Shown here: positions 22,582 through 35,844 of the stretch, piece after piece | Position numbering within the stretch: position 1 is the first letter of the stretch | Layout of the letters: each line of letters opens with the position of its first letter | Notes under the pieces: model-generated | What the model was told of the DNA's origin: nothing | Database searches by the model: none | Seen by the model: only the letters and a program-made list of their open reading frames with translations | Made by a program: the position numbers and the translations under genes | Assembly: GCF_033958435.1 (NCBI RefSeq) | Contig: NC_134138.1 | Coordinates: 29,666,598 to 29,730,597, forward strand | DNA length: 64,000 nt | Direction: 5' to 3' | DNA from: Carettochelys insculpta | Taxonomy: Eukaryota > Chordata > Testudines > Carettochelyidae

Positions 22582-22790
22582 GAGCTACATCTACGTCTAT
22601 GCAACACCTCATTATCATAATGGCAGCCACGCAGGTGGCGTGCGTTCCAGAAGCGACACTTTCAAATAGCGTGTGGCCGCCATTATGCTAATGAGGTGCT
22701 GTATATTCATGGAGCACCTCATTAGCATCTTCCGAACTCCCTCATTACTATGCCCCTTCTGAAGGGAAGGGGCTAGTGTAGATGTAACTC
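22582..22790. mobile_element. Palindromic MITE
   Basis: End GAGCTACATCTAC (22582) and inverse GTAGATGTAACTC (22778-22790) match except one base. The body holds GGTGCTG...CAGCACC-like words, ATTAGCATAATGGC-type arms and GAAGGGAAGGGGCTAGTGTA, shared with 62113-62551. No ORF, no clear target duplication. Confidence 0.6.
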
Positions 22791-23335
22791 TGTCATTCCA
22801 GACTGCATTTTGAGAGTGAAAAGGAACAAAACAAGTGTTTTCATTTGTAAGCCATCAAAGAGATTCACTGGCCCATTAACAAAATACCATGTTATGTAAA
22901 ATTCCATAATGTATTCTTCAGTGTGTTAAAAATTCGGTTTATCCAATCTGAAATGCCAGATTTTTTTTTCTATGTTAATTTTATATTTTAATTAGGGGGA
23001 AGAAGAGGAAGCCTTGGCTGATAGATCGTTGCATAGCATGGGACGTTATTCCAGAATGAAAAGACCGTATATGTTCTATGCTCTTATGCTGCTCCCTACT
23101 TTGTCCCCTTCAAAAATCCTTCCTCAAAACCCAGTTTTTGTTTTTATCTAGGCCCACAGTGCACGTCCGTCCACTTTTACCCATGTGGTACTTTTTCTGC
23201 TGCTGTTTGTACTGCTTTGGTCTTGTAAGAATTTGGGTGTGTAAGTTCTGATCATTGTTAGGCATGGCTTTTTATGTAGTGGCAGCAGGCCTGGAAATGG
23301 GTCAAAATAATAATTTGTGTCATCAGTAAGAGTCT
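22791..23335. other. No gene seen
   Basis: AT-rich DNA without recognised repeats or coding signal. Confidence 0.4.
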
Positions 23336-23548
23336 CAGAGAGGTAGCAGTGTTCGTCTGTATCTTCACAAAACAAAGCAAGGAGTCCTGTAGCACCTTAA
23401 AGACTAACAACATTATTTATTAGGTGATGAGCTTTCGTGGGACAGACCCACTTCTTCAGATTATTCTCCAGATCTGAAGAAGTGGGTCTGTCCCACAAAA
23501 TCTCATCATCTAATAAATAATATTGTTAGTCTTTTAAGGTGCTACTGA
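23336..23548 (-). mobile_element. Foldback retroposon copy 2
   Basis: Family head at the left (GAGAGGTAGCAGTGTTCGTC, 23338-23357). Arms of about 72 bases at 23390-23461 and 23472-23545 are inverse with a few mismatches. Read on the - strand, the left arm has CTGAAGA, GTGGG-TCTGT-CCCAC and GAAAGCTCATC, the hammerhead-like block. In the right arm on + the same block has AAAA in place of GAAA. No clear target duplication seen. Confidence 0.75.
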
Positions 23549-23904
23549 TCACACGTGTGAATCAACCTTGCACCAGCCTGCTACATGCTAACTACCCATG
23601 TGGACCCCGCTGCCATGCATTATAAGTGCTTTAGTGTGCTTTGATATAGGCTGCTTTGAAATGGTGAGTAGATCAAAGTGCGCTATGGAACTCTTAATTC
23701 ATGGCAGCTGGGTCTATACTTGCTAGGCTAGTGTAAATTCGGTTTACACCTCAGCTTGCTGTGCACACTTGCTAGGCTATCATGAGTTAGAGTTTTATCA
23801 TAGCTTATTGTCCACTGCCTGTTCATCTAGACAAGCACTGAGCAACAGATTAGTGGGCCCACTAGACAGGGTCTGTTAAGAATATCTACAAGGTTGAGAC
23901 ATAC
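23549..23904. other. Unassigned; short direct repeat
   Basis: ACTTGCTAGGCTA occurs at about 23718 and 23767, perhaps part of a decayed MITE (GTCTATACTTGCTAGGCTAG resembles the GTCTACACTAGCC ends). Nothing else seen. Confidence 0.35.
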
Positions 23905-24215
23905 TCTTAATTCATAGATTGCAAGGCCATCAGATACCACGGTATTACACGGGCCATAGAATGTACTCAACATAATTCCTAGAGCAGGTCTTATTTTTTT
24001 ATTTTTTCAAATCACCCTTGATTTTTAAAACGGCCACTGATTGATGGAGTATCTACCTCAATCTTTGGTACATTTTTCCAGTGGTTAATTATTCTCAGTG
24101 TTTAAAAAATTAATACGTCATTTCCAGTTTGAATGTGTTTAGCTTCAGCCTCTAGCCATTTGATCATGTTATACCTTTCTATGGTCTGTTCCTGGTGTAG
24201 AAAGTTTTGCAAACA
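23905..24215 (-). repeat. CR1 LINE fragment
   Basis: On the + strand the words TTCATAGATTGCAAGGCCATCAG, CACGGGCCATAGAATG, AATTCCTAGAGCAGGTCTTA, GATGGAGTATCTACCTCAATC, CAGTGGTTAATTATTCTCAG and TAGCCATTTGATCATGTTAT follow in the order of an antisense CR1 3' region as seen widely in turtles. The element is on the - strand and 5'-truncated, as is usual for CR1. Confidence 0.8.
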
Positions 24216-27200
24216 CTTAGGAGATACACTGAAGAAAAAACAACTGGAACATTCTGAGTTGCACAAAAAATACAAAAAACATAATTTTCAGGTTTTAATA
24301 ACTACATTGAAGGTTAAAATATCGAACACAAAGAAAATCAGTTAATATCACCCTTTATGTGGCCTATATAGGAACACCCTGAGAAGAGTTCCTGAACTCC
24401 AAATTCAGTAAGCCTGTCACCAGAATTCAAGTGACCTGAACAAAGCACATAGGATTTGATTTATAATGCCTTTCTCTAATCCCTTGATGGAAGTGCAGCT
24501 GCATTACAAGATATATGCACACCTTGGGTTACATCATTCTTTGTTACCTACATGTGACTTTTTGTAACCCAGAGAAAAATATATTTTGATTATATTTCTC
24601 ATATGTGGGAAAGTCCTATGAAAGTCCACCTGCTTCAGTTGCAAAAGTATTTCATCTGTAAAAGCACAGATGAGCCATTTCATTAAATCCTTTGGCATAA
24701 CAGTGATTAAAAATCTGGTGTGATTTCTAAAAAGATAATCAAACATCACCCTCTAGAAACGCCTTCTGTGTCAAAAGATAGATATGTTCATATAATTTAT
24801 GGAAGCAATCATCAGTAACTTCTGTAGCAGAGACAATTTCAGCACTCGAGTATCTATTCCTTGTCATTTATGACAAACTTGCTCAATTTTTGTGATCAGC
24901 TGACATTCTTAGTAATTGTCAAAGCTTGGATTGAGGTGGAATTACTGAGAAAACATCTATTCCCTTCTTTTTCTGCCTAGGCATTTGTTTTGCATGATAT
25001 CCTCTTTCTAGATACCTATTATGTTGACCATATTAAATGGTTTTTGCAAATCTTTTATTCATTTTGCTTGACCATCCCGATTTAATTTTTTGAGGGGGTA
25101 CAGTGGTTTTGCCCTTACTCAGGCTGACTAGTACAACATTACATGAATAGTTCCAGTTAAATTTAATGGCAGTGTTTGGGAAGAAAAAATATGAGAATGT
25201 GTATCACAAGCTGCTTCTCTGTCATTTGGTTTTCCTAGACAAATGCTGCACTTTACTGGATTATATGTGCGTGATGTTTTAAAATGATCAGAAACTTCAG
25301 GTCTCCATTCTGAATAAGTAAATATCTCCTTATCTCTCTAGTTCATCAGAACAGATGCTGGTGAAGACATTATCAAATCCTGCCTGAAGTCACTTGTGGT
25401 GCTTTTCAGAAATTATTAAATCCTAGATTTAAAGATTATAGCCTAACTCCAGGCTCACTAGGCTTGTAATGGCCAACCTCTAACCTGCAAAGCGCTCTTT
25501 CTGCAAAGGACTCCCTCATTTAGGGCAACAAGGCCAGGGACTTTCTCTGCAGTTCTTTTCCTCTTTGTCACTTATCTGTCTGCTTGGTGAACATTAATTA
25601 CAGCAGATGAAATGGAAAAGGAAAAGAAAATGCAGAGTAACATCCATGCCTCATTGAAGGTTGCTAATGATTTTAGAAACTGCGAAGAATGCAACGTTTT
25701 CTTACCATCATGTCTAATGACACATAAGTGACAGCCAGTGAAAACAATAGCTGAAGGGAACTGGATGAACCACTAGATGTGCATTGAAACAACTTGTGCT
25801 AATTGTTTACGTGAAGCCATGAAATGTAGCCACCCCAGGGCCTTAGCTTGGCAAATAGAAGTAGGAAGATGTAAGCGGCTATGGAGAGATAATAAAGATT
25901 TGAGTGGTAGGGGGAGACATTCCTGAGCAACTACAGGGAGGGAGGGATGGAGTGAAGCTGCCTACGTTACTGAAGATTTTAGGCAAAAAAGAAGCTTGTA
26001 AAAGAGCCCAGGGAAGCCAAATGTGTTCCAGAAGGCCAGAGGCCAGCAAAATTTTGGCAGTGCTCTCTAATGTTCCCCTGAGTGACCCACCTAGTCCATC
26101 TTCTGCCTCTAAAGGGAACGGTAGCTGAGGCTCCTTTCTTTAGCTGAAGATGTCTGTGTGCCACACACCTTTCCTGCTCTCCCTGGCATACTATGTGTGC
26201 ATAAGAAAAGCAAGGTGGCGAAAGAAGTCCTCGGCTGGCCGGTCAGAAGCCAAGGAACTTTAAAGAGAGAGTTTTGGGGAGCTGCTGAAGGGAATGATGG
26301 TGCCCAGATGATTCTGTGGGCCTTGGGAGTTAGTTCCATTTGAGCAGGCAAGTTGGGTGAGGAGAAGGAGGAAGGTGCTAAAGGAGCTAAAATGCCTCTT
26401 TTGCCTATGGGCTTGCAGTGCCCAAAGGAAAGAGCTCTGACACAGTGAGGGGTGACCACAAAGAGTCTGTCTGCTGGCTTGTCAGTTTGTGCTAAGTGCG
26501 TGTACCAGGAGTCAGCCCTGGTGAGCAAAGGATGCCAGTTTACCTCCAGGCCATGGGCTGGCACCCTTGTTCAGACAAGACAGAAAGAGTATTGCGTGTG
26601 GTTTATTTCTGTCCTATCTCAGTCTGTTGCCTTCTAGCAACTGTTACTAGCTAGTAAATTCCCATCATTAGTGGGACATCAGACCCTCAGTTAATTCACT
26701 TCAGACTTCTACTTCCTTGGAGCCTCCAAGTTTGGTGTGGACTCTTTTAGCATTTGGTTGAACCTTCTCAGAAGGGGCTGTGATTGGGTTGTCTACTCTA
26801 TCTGTAAGGGTGACCAAACCCTATTTCTACATCTTAACCCTTTCTGTTCTGCAGGAGGAATTAGCTTCTTTCAAGATAGATACTGCCTCTGGGGGTTTGT
26901 TAACCATCACCTGTATCGAATGCCAGATTTCTTTCTTTGTTGCCAGTGCCATTTGCATCCATCAGTTTATGATTTAGTGACATCAGTATATTAACCAGGT
27001 TTTCATCTGAAGCTCCTAGTGGTAGATATTTAGAGATCTCTCATGTAGTAACTCTGTTTGTGGAGAGATTATATATAAATGGTCTGCACCCAGTTTGGGA
27101 TTCCTGAGGTATATTTTATCCCTGGTTCTTCCACCCACCTCTTCTTTTAAACCTTCCTGTGAACCTGAATTCTCCCTTTAATTTGCCAGAAGGAAGTGTG

Positions 27201-29344
27201 AATCCATCATCCTTCTACCAGATTATTGATCCATGTTGCAGAGGGGGTGTTTGTTCTCAGGAGGCAGCAGCTCTATGTGCGCTTAAGGGAGAGTGCCAAA
27301 CAGTGTAGGCAGGATTGCATCAATCAAGATCTCTGCCAAAATGAGGTAAAACAGTAAGTGCTATATTCCTAACACATTTTACTTAGGCCCTTGTATATGT
27401 CGGGGCATCAAGTGTGACATCTGAGTAATCAATAACATCTTCTTCACTGAAATAGTTTTAAGTTTATTTCCTTTCTCTGGGTAAAATTTAGAGATGCGAA
27501 CATGTGTCATTGGAACGTTCTAGCACATGAAATGTTTCTGAGGTGAGAAATCAGTGAATACGACTTCTATACTGTCTGCATAGATAACTAGAAAGCAAAC
27601 TTGCTTCTCCACAATATTGCAGTTTGGTTTTTTTAAAATTGTTGCTGAGCCTTAAACTCTTCCTTAGGAGAACATACAAAATTGCATTTCTGTCCTGTAA
27701 AGAGAAAAGCAAGTTCCTGTGAATAAGTTATGTGAGTTACAGAAAAAAAAATTGTTATACCACACACACTGCCATCCTGCAGCACTGCTAAATTAGATGT
27801 TTTCAGTAAAGACCTGATTGGAATTCATAAAATCCAGCTTTAGAGCTTTGATTAAGTTTCTATGCATTGTATTAGGTTAGCCCTGAAGCTTCGGCAATCA
27901 CTGAAGATGGGACAAGAGCCCATCCTGGGTCACTTGGCGTCAGAATAAATTGAAAGAAGAACCATCCCTAAAATAAGACCATGTTAATGAGTAGGGTCTG
28001 TCATTTTCTATTAAAAGGTTTGGCGGCTTTACCAAAAGTAGACTCACACCTCTATAATAAGTACTGTAGATCCACTGAAATTTTACATCCATCTGTTGCA
28101 TCAAAGCTGGTTTGTTTGATCTGTCTTTTAAGTCACCTGTAAGTCCCTACTGAGAAATTGGTCTTTCTGATCAAGGCATCTGTCACCTTGGCATTTAAGC
28201 AGGGCATTCACTACAGGAGACATGAGAGGGAGAGTTCTGTTTGTCATTGCATTCCTTGGCAATTCCTAAATAGTCAACTAGCCTGAGTAGTTGATAATCA
28301 AGCTGCTGTCAAACAAATTCCTAGTCCCGATGGTCAGGTGTAAAGTTTCAGTGCATAATTTCTTTGACAAAAGAAGGTATTTGGGTCGGTGTTCATGTGT
28401 GCGTTCTGTTTTCAGTTGGAGACTGACTTCAGTGCTTGAAAGAGATACTTTAAAGCTACTGAGGCAGAGGGGAGCACATAAGAGCTCTCTATAGAGAGGC
28501 TTGCTATTAATTCAGGGTTTAAAATAATGCTTAATGAAGGGAGGTTGCTGTGTGCTGGAATCTGACTGTTGAATTGGCTGAGGCGAGTAATATTTACCAC
28601 TGCTTTAGAAACAAAACACTTTTTTTAAATTCTGTGTTCCACTCCAGCCCCTCCAATTTAGATCCTTTAGTTCCAGTAATGCCTTTCCGGTGCAATTTTG
28701 TGCTATTTTTGTGTGTACACTTTTAGTCTCTTAGAGTACATTTTTGAGTTGAGTTTGTAATCTCCAAGTCCTCATTGTAAACAGCTGTGTCTGCCTGGAA
28801 AGTAAATTCCATCCTTTTTTCAATGGGTCACATGCAGGGCAGCCAGCCAGTGTGAGTTTTCCCCGCGTCTTGCTATTCAAGTGACCTAAATCTTTTTTAC
28901 CTGAATGGGTTTTCCTTCTCAGCAGTGACAAATTCATGTTCCTTCCTTGCTTTGCCTTAATCTTTCTCTTGAGCGCAAAAAAAAAAAAAAGGCAGGCAAA
29001 CTGTGCCAAATTTGTCAGTGGGGTAGCTTTTTAAAACTTTTTGTTTCCTTACTTCTCAGTGTGTTCTGTGATCTAGAGAATAATTCAAGGACTTGAGCTG
29101 AGATCAGCAATTTCATTTTTATTTATTGTCCTCCACAGTGCCTTGCTGGAGAAGAAACTCTTGTCTATATCTTTTAAGATACCTATGCCTGTACCATTTT
29201 CCTCTCTCTACTTATTAATTTTAGCCTGCTACTAAAATGCATTGCTAGAAGTATTCAAATATCAAAATATTCCTTTGTGCCAAGCATTTTACTATGGAAT
29301 GTGGCTGTGTATAAAGAATGCAACTGCCCAAGTATTTATAGAGT
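24216..29344. other. Long AT-rich interval without gene
   Basis: Five kilobases without an ORF above about 150 codons (the 151-codon frame at 26109-26564 - has no recognisable domain), no RNA gene and no repeat I can name. A run of A at 28978-28991 is the only low-complexity tract of note. Probably intronic or intergenic. Confidence 0.45.
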
Positions 29345-29440
29345 ATAATAAAGTAAGCAATCCTGTAGCACCATAAAGACTAACAATTTTATGTATTCGG
29401 TAATGAACATTTGTGGGAAATACCACTTCTTAATCTGAGT
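29345..29440 (-). repeat. Foldback-family remnant, single arm
   Basis: ATCCTGTAGCACCATAAAGACTAACAA, GGTAATGAACATTTGTGG and ACCACTTCTTAATCTGA retain the order of the left arm of copies 2 and 5. About 80 bases, diverged, no second arm. Confidence 0.6.
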
Positions 29441-30159
29441 CTGAACATTTATGAAGGATATGATGAAAGCTGGGTATTTCTTCCTTTCTCCTCAGTCTTA
29501 TGCTAAAAGATCAAGAGGTTTCTACTCAATTCAAGTTATGGTCATGATATTTAATGGGGAAAAAAGCAAATGAAGATCCAGGGTCAAATTCTGTCTGGCT
29601 TTAAAAAAAAATCCATTTCTGATCATTATAGTTGTGTGAAATCAGACAGTGTTAATGGTGATCAATTCTATTTTATTTGGTAATGGATCAAATCTGTCCT
29701 CCTGGGGAATGACAATTACTGTAAATTGGATCAAAATCTCATGGTTACATTAATATGATTCTAGAGATTATCCTATATGGCGCCTGGATTGGGGCATAGA
29801 TCTGCATATTCTGTTTAGGATTGTGATTAGAGATGTGAAGAGTGATGGGCCCACCTTTTCATGGTGAGACTATTAATGCATCCTATTGTGGAAAACGAGG
29901 CTTCTTTTTGATAGACCATTCCATTCAGACAATGGACCAAGCATGTTTCTTAGTCCTTGACCTGTTGATGTCTGCCCACTTGTTCTTCAAAGTCCAATAA
30001 ATAAGTATTTTAATTGTATATATGGCTAGAGAACTGTGGTAGATGGCCCCTGGATGGATAAATTCCATGCAGTGTGGACAGCATCAGCTGATACTCTTCC
30101 AGGATCAGGAAGGAATATATTTTCTTATGTGTATTGTACAACTGGGTTAAGGCATTCTG
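29441..30159. other. No gene seen
   Basis: AT-rich, no recognised repeat. Confidence 0.4.
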
Positions 30160-30380
30160 GGCCGTGTCTACACGTGCCCCAAACTTCGAAATGGCCACGC
30201 AAATGGCCATTTCGAAGTTTACTACTGAAGCGCTGAAATGCATATTCAGCGCTTCATTAGCATGCGGGCGGCAGCGGCGCTTCGAAATTGATGCTCCTTG
30301 CCGCTGCGCGGCGCGTCCAGACGGGGCTCCTTTTTGAAAGGACCCCTCCTACTTCGAAGTCCCCTTATTCCCATCAGCCC
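30160..30380. mobile_element. CpG-rich MITE, right end missing
   Basis: Begins GGCCGTGTCTACACGTGCCC (the same end as the GGCTGTGTCTACAC family) and contains AACTTCGAAATGGCCACGCA and its inverse AAATGGCCATTTCGAAGTTT, then GCGCTGAAATGCATATTCAGCGC. The canonical right end GTGTAGACACAGCC is absent. It is far richer in CpG (GGGCGGCAGCGGCGCTTCGA, CCGCTGCGCGGCGCGTCC) than neighbouring DNA. Confidence 0.65.
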
Positions 30381-32842
30381 ATTCAGAGAAGCGGTAAGGG
30401 GAATTCTTTATTGTGCTTGTTGGGTAGCTGGTTTTTATGGGCTTTATTAAATTTTACAAGATAGCTTCTTTAAAAGAAACTTGTAGGATAGTACCATAGT
30501 GGTTCTTTTCAGTCTGTTCCAAAACTGCAGTTAAAAGCCGTGTTAAGTTTAACCTGAAACTTTGATTGTGCTATGCAATAATTTGAAGATATTTTAGCCT
30601 AGTGATGAGTATAAATTCACAATATTTTTCCATTATCCGAGAACCACTAGCCTTAATAGTGCAGAATTGCTTTTTCCCCATAAATATGTCCCTTTGTTTA
30701 TTTTTAAGTTTTTTTTAATCTACTCTGACAAGTTGTTGAAGAGTTTCCTAGAAGTGCAGAAATTAACTTAAGTAACTAAAATCCCTGTACTCCTAAGTAA
30801 CCTAATTTCCTTTTTGACATTTGCAGTGAAGCAATTTGATAAGTGATAATGCTATAAACCAATACACACAATCCCATCAGAGAGCTCCTTTGGGTTATTG
30901 CATTCTTTTCCTTGGGAAGCTCAGAGCAAAATTCAGATGCCTCCAGTGTCAGGTGGTTAGAATATATATGTGTATGTTTGTGGGAGACAGAGCAAATCAA
31001 GACTGGAATAGTTGCATAGTCTAGGTTCCTTACTGTGCTTGTGCGTAGGTTAATGACGTAGAGTAACCAGAAAATTAAGAGGCCTAATATGTATCCAAAA
31101 GTTTGTGATTCTTAATATTATCGTTCATTACATTAAACACTAGTATTGCTAGAGCACCTAAGTGCTTCAACCATGGCAGGACTCCACTGTATCGGGTGCT
31201 GTACAGATGCATAGTGAACAGGTAGTCCTTTTTCCAAGGAGCTGTAAATCCTACCCTGCTGTTCTAAAGCAACTTTACAGTACTCAGAAGCGTCTCCTCC
31301 TTTATTTTAATGTTTCTGCTCTATTGTGGCGTAATTGGAAAATACTGTCTTGTTAATTCAGTTAAGACACAGTATGTCTCATAGCAATAATTCAGTCTTT
31401 TTCTACTGAGCACGACCTTTATTGACGGTGAGGAAGATGGTCAATTCGCTGTCAGTTTCTAATGATTTCCGACAGCTATTATGTACCCTCTGGTCTGATT
31501 GCTTCTGCCAGATATAACACATATCCTGATTCTAAAACTTTGGGTCTCTGTATATGTGGGATTTGGCATTTCAAGTTCTGTCTTGAATGCTTGATTCCTG
31601 GCTTAACAGCTCCTTGGGAAACTTTTTGTGCAAATATTAAAGTACATCTTATTAAAGGGAAAAAATAGCTTTGAAGATTGCTGGCTACCTGTTCTGATTT
31701 GGTATTGTGTTGAAACATTCAGTGCATATATTCATAATCCTTGGTTTGAGAGGTAATTATTATTGAGCAAACATAATATAAAATGATAGTAAGTATTTTA
31801 AGCAGCTTACTGATACAGCAGTTTAAAGCCTGTTTACTAGCCATAGTAACATTACTTCTGGTTGCCTGTCTTAGTTCATTTCACATTAATCTGTCTTGGA
31901 GTTGGAAGGAAAATGAATTAAGGCAGTAACTTCAAGAGTTATGTAAAATCTGTACAGTGGTAAATAATTGTGCAGAGTTTTATGTAGGCTGCTGAAATTG
32001 GATTGTCAGTTTGACACAAATTCTCCAAAACAGAGTGTTAGATGGGCTGATCTATTCCTTGAATAAAAGACTTGAAACTTCCATTCATGTACTGCTCCAA
32101 GTTCAAACTCTGTTCTTTCATACAACAGCTTGTGTATATTTATTTTCTTATAAGATATTTAATTGCAAACAGTGTCTGTCTGTTCTCATTGGTGTATGTG
32201 TATACGTATTTGTTTATTTTTGGAGGGAATGAGGTGAGTGAGCGTGAATGCATAGTTGTCTTGTAAAAACAAAAAAATGTCTCCCACCCACCTCCCCCCA
32301 AGACAAGGATATGGCAAAGTAGAAACATGTGTTTTTTAATCATCCTGAAACAGGCTTATAATGACTAAATGGTTTGGCATTTTGCCGAAATCTTTTCCCT
32401 AAATTATATGGAAGAAGCAAAAAAGAGGCTGAACTTTTTCTCCTCAAAACTATCTCGGATTGTCTTCATGCCTTCCAAAGTCATCTGAAAAGGAGGGAAG
32501 GCTTGTTAGGATGAGGATGAAGGGCGTGTGACTTGTAATAAAATTCATGGCCTGGAAGGATTGGTAAATCAGTCCGCTGATTGAGCCTTCCACAGTGAAC
32601 TAATGTGCTTAGTTTTTACTGTTTGTTTTAACAAGGGCCAGCGGGACAGTGTAAACTCCCTGTACATGTGCTCATGCAGAAATGTGATTTTGTAATTTGT
32701 GACTTCATTTTGTTTTGGTGTTTATCTTTGTTGTTCTTACATCATTGCATGTGTTTAAACCTCCTCCATGTAGTTGTTGATGTTACTTGTTTCATTACAT
32801 CCAGTTGCACTTTGGAAGTGAGGACTGCTGCCTGTGCTGTCC
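30381..32842. other. No gene; one old SINE-like tail
   Basis: Around 31155-31255 the words GAGCACCTAAGTGCTTCAACC, CCACTGTATCGGGTGCTGTA and AAGGAGCTGTAAATCC resemble an old interspersed repeat of reptiles and birds, orientation + and family not certain. The rest is AT-rich. Confidence 0.35.
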
Positions 32843-32850
32843 CACTAGAG

Positions 32851-33137
32851 CTGTGGTGTCCAAGACACTAGCTATGCGCCATACGTGGCTATTTGGCTGG
32901 TTGAGTGTAGCTAATTGGCTTGAAATAAAAACTGAAAAATTGTTGCATTCAAATTGTTTTAAAATTTCAGAGAATAAAAAAGAAGTTCAGAAGATTTTTT
33001 TTTTTTTGAAGTCTAAAGTCACTTTCCACTAATTCAGCCCGTCTGCTGGATGGAGATCTTTGCCAGCTAGTAGACTAGCTTAAATATGCCACTTAGGTCA
33101 GAAATCATCGTCGGTCAGAACTGGTCGGACACTACGG
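32851..33137. mobile_element. Non-autonomous hAT-like element, 287 bp
   Basis: Left end CTGTGGTGTCCAAGACACTA and right end TCGGACACTACGG pair as inverses. An exact 8-bp duplication CACTAGAG lies at 32843-32850 and 33138-33145. Interior includes ATACGTGGCTATTTGGCTGG and a T run. No ORF. Confidence 0.9.
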
Positions 33138-33145
33138 CACTAGAG

Positions 33146-35648
33146 CTTTCACCTCAAAAGCTCATAAAATCCCCTACAAGTTTGGTTCCTAGTGGGCTCT
33201 AGACTTCGCAAGTCATGGCTGGGAGAACTTAGTTTTAAGGGCTTCCTAGTTTAACCTGAGATGCTATTGACAATATCCTCAGGCAGTCCGAAGCCAGCAG
33301 AGCAGCACTGCAGTCTTTGTATCCCTTAAAAACCAATGGTTTTGTGTTTGATAGTGCAATGTGGAATAGAATCCTCTGAAGTGTAGCATCTCAGAGGACG
33401 AAAGGTTCTTTGTGACCATTAAAGGTAAGACAAATTGTGGGAAAACTTCCTTTAGTTTTTGATGTACACAGAATTGCTTTGTGCATAATGTTGACCTCTT
33501 CTCTTCCACCAGACCAATAAGTTTGTCTGATTTTTTTTTTTTTGGGTGGTGGTGGTGGTGGTAATATTTTAATTTTATACATCTGTTAATGTTCTTGTTA
33601 AATAAATGAGCTGAAAGATGCACTTCAATAGTCATACATATTGCTTAGTGTATTAGAGCAGTAGCAGCACCAAAGACTGAGAAGCACTCTCCTGTAGCAT
33701 TTACATCTCATAGGAATGTAGTCAGCTCATTTGTGTTTAATCTACTCTAGTGTGTGACTCAGGCCCCAACAGATATTTGCCTGTGGTGAAAGGATGTAAA
33801 GTCACTATTTCTGGTCTCAAATTCTATTTGTTTAAATGATGCACACCATTGTCCTAATCCAACTGCAGAGTCACAGGTTACTGTCATGACTTGAGTAAGT
33901 CTGCAGACAGTGGTAAAGATATAAAATATGTTATTGTAAACTTTTGAAAGATAATAAACCACATGCCATGATGGTTTTTGCATGCATTCATGGATTTGTA
34001 AGGTGCTTTGATGATTAATGGCACAGACTGTGTATTTGCACACAAGTTCTCTCCCAGTGGAAGAGAAATAATTGACACAGAGTCTATGTATATTTAACCA
34101 CTGTGTATAAAACCATGTACAGTCTAGCTCTTGTAACTTTTTTTTTTGCCTCTACACCAGCCTTGGAACAGAGGCACTCAAACAGCATGCAGGTCAATTG
34201 GGAATCTGAGCCCAATGTCTAGCTACTAGAGAGCAATTCTACCTCAAATATTGGCTTTTCTTACTTTGTCTCTATTTAAACTTTCCTTTTGCTCAGACAA
34301 CTCCCTCTCCAAGGGTCTCCTCATTACATCATCACAGCATATCCTCCCAAGACTGAACATTTATTTATATCTTAAGAAAAACTTGGAAGATGTCATGTAA
34401 CAGCACCACCTTGTGATGCTTTCTATAAAGTATGTGTATATAAAATTAAATAAAATAAAATAAAATAAAATCGCTTTTAAATGTCATGTACAGGATAGAA
34501 GGTTAGTGCATATCAAGATCAAGCTGTGGGGTATGGATTAAATCAGGCTTTAAAATATTAGTTTTTGAAAAATATTTCATGATCTGAAATTTAAGAAGAA
34601 TGATTCTTTATTCTTTAAAACTTTTTTGAGTGGTTTTGGGCTTTTTGTTTGTTTGTTTTTGTTTGTCCCTCCCCCACCATTGCTGTTTGTTTGTTCCTTC
34701 CATTTTGTCAGTAAATAAGGGTAGAGAATGGGTTGGGTTGATTATGAAAAAATGAAAACTATAGAAGTACCAAAACTGATTTTTTTTGCCCATTTTCTTT
34801 CAAAAGCGAAGTGTAAGTGCATGTGTGTAGATATATGTATAGATATAAAATAAGTAAAAGCCACTTTTTAGTGTTTTGAAAATTTCAACCAGCTCTATTG
34901 CTTATTTGATAATTACCTCAGAATGCAGAGTTCACACTAATGAAACATGAGAGAACCACTTCCTTTCGCACTTTTTTAACTTCCTTCAATCCAAATGCTG
35001 ACCTGCCCGGAATCTACTTAGCTTATACAATCTAATGACAATGGATGGGGATGTTCTGTTTGAAAGTAAGTGGTAAGACAGATGTGAATAGGATACAAAG
35101 GAATGGGATCTGAATGTCTCAAAAATACGTTTTCCATGTGCTTGGGAATTTGGTTGTGAAACCACCGTTAATACTAATGGAACTTGTGTGGCTAAATCGC
35201 TGTGTGCTGCACTGACATGTACTGCATAATACCTAATATGTTGATATATATGAAAGCTGGCTTTGAGCTAGCACATTTGAAAGCGATGAGATGGGACTTT
35301 GGAGGTTGTTGTTACAACACATTAAAGTAAAATTTATGTTGCACAACTCAAAACTCTCAAACAGATGGAACTGGAAATGCTCCCACCAAGCATCTGGTGA
35401 GAATGCTGGAGTTTTCTGAAGGAGAGGAAAAGAGAATGATCTAAACAATTCAAACCAGCCTTCCGGCCCCCATGGTACGTAAGCCCCAGCATTGCTACCT
35501 TTGCTTAATAGCGAGAAATGTAAGGTACAAAGAGCTTTCTTCACTAACTGGCGGGTTAGATTTTTGTCTCAGCAGGGAATTTAAAATTAGCAGACTTGTC
35601 TCCAGGGTATTCACACACTATGCTGAAGAGTTCTTGGAATCTTGAAGT
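33146..35648. other. No gene; simple repeats
   Basis: Contains a T run followed by (GGT)n at 33545-33562, (TAAAA)n at 34441-34470 and a T-rich GTTT tract near 34640-34670. No coding signal or named repeat. Confidence 0.45.
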
Positions 35649-35749
35649 ACAGTCAGCTTTGTATCGGAGGGGTAGCCATGTTAGTCTGGATCTGTAACAG
35701 CAACGAAGGGTCCTGTGGCACCTTATAGACAGACTAACAGAAAAGTTTT

Positions 35750-35787
35750 GATCATGAGCTTTCGTGAGCACAGACTCACTTCATCAG
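35750..35787 (-). ncRNA. Hammerhead-ribozyme-like motif (- strand arm)
   Basis: On the - strand: CTGATGA, A, then GTGAG-TCTGTG-CTCAC (five perfect pairs), GAAA, GCTCATGATC. Helix II is intact here, whereas helix III has GA where the other arm has GC. Together the arms suggest an ancestral sequence with intact core. Confidence 0.4.
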
Positions 35788-35806
35788 ATGCACATCAGAT
35801 GAGCAT

Positions 35807-35844
35807 CTGATGAAATGAGTCTGTGCTCACGAAAGCTCATGCTC
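35807..35844 (+). ncRNA. Hammerhead-ribozyme-like motif (+ strand arm)
   Basis: Reads CTGATGA, then AATGAG-TCTGTG-CTCAC (helix II, one A-C mismatch next to the core), GAAA, then GC-TCAT-GC (two-pair helix III closed further by A-U) and UC as the cleavage site. This is the canonical order CUGANGA / helix II / GAAA / helix III / UH. An extra A follows CUGAUGA, as in the chrysanthemum chlorotic mottle viroid hammerhead. Helix I could form only with the opposite arm, so activity is doubtful. Confidence 0.45.

Noticed and set aside
26109..26564. 151-codon frame on -
   Set aside because: No recognisable domain, no sign of splicing or conservation that can be judged from the sequence alone; may be chance.
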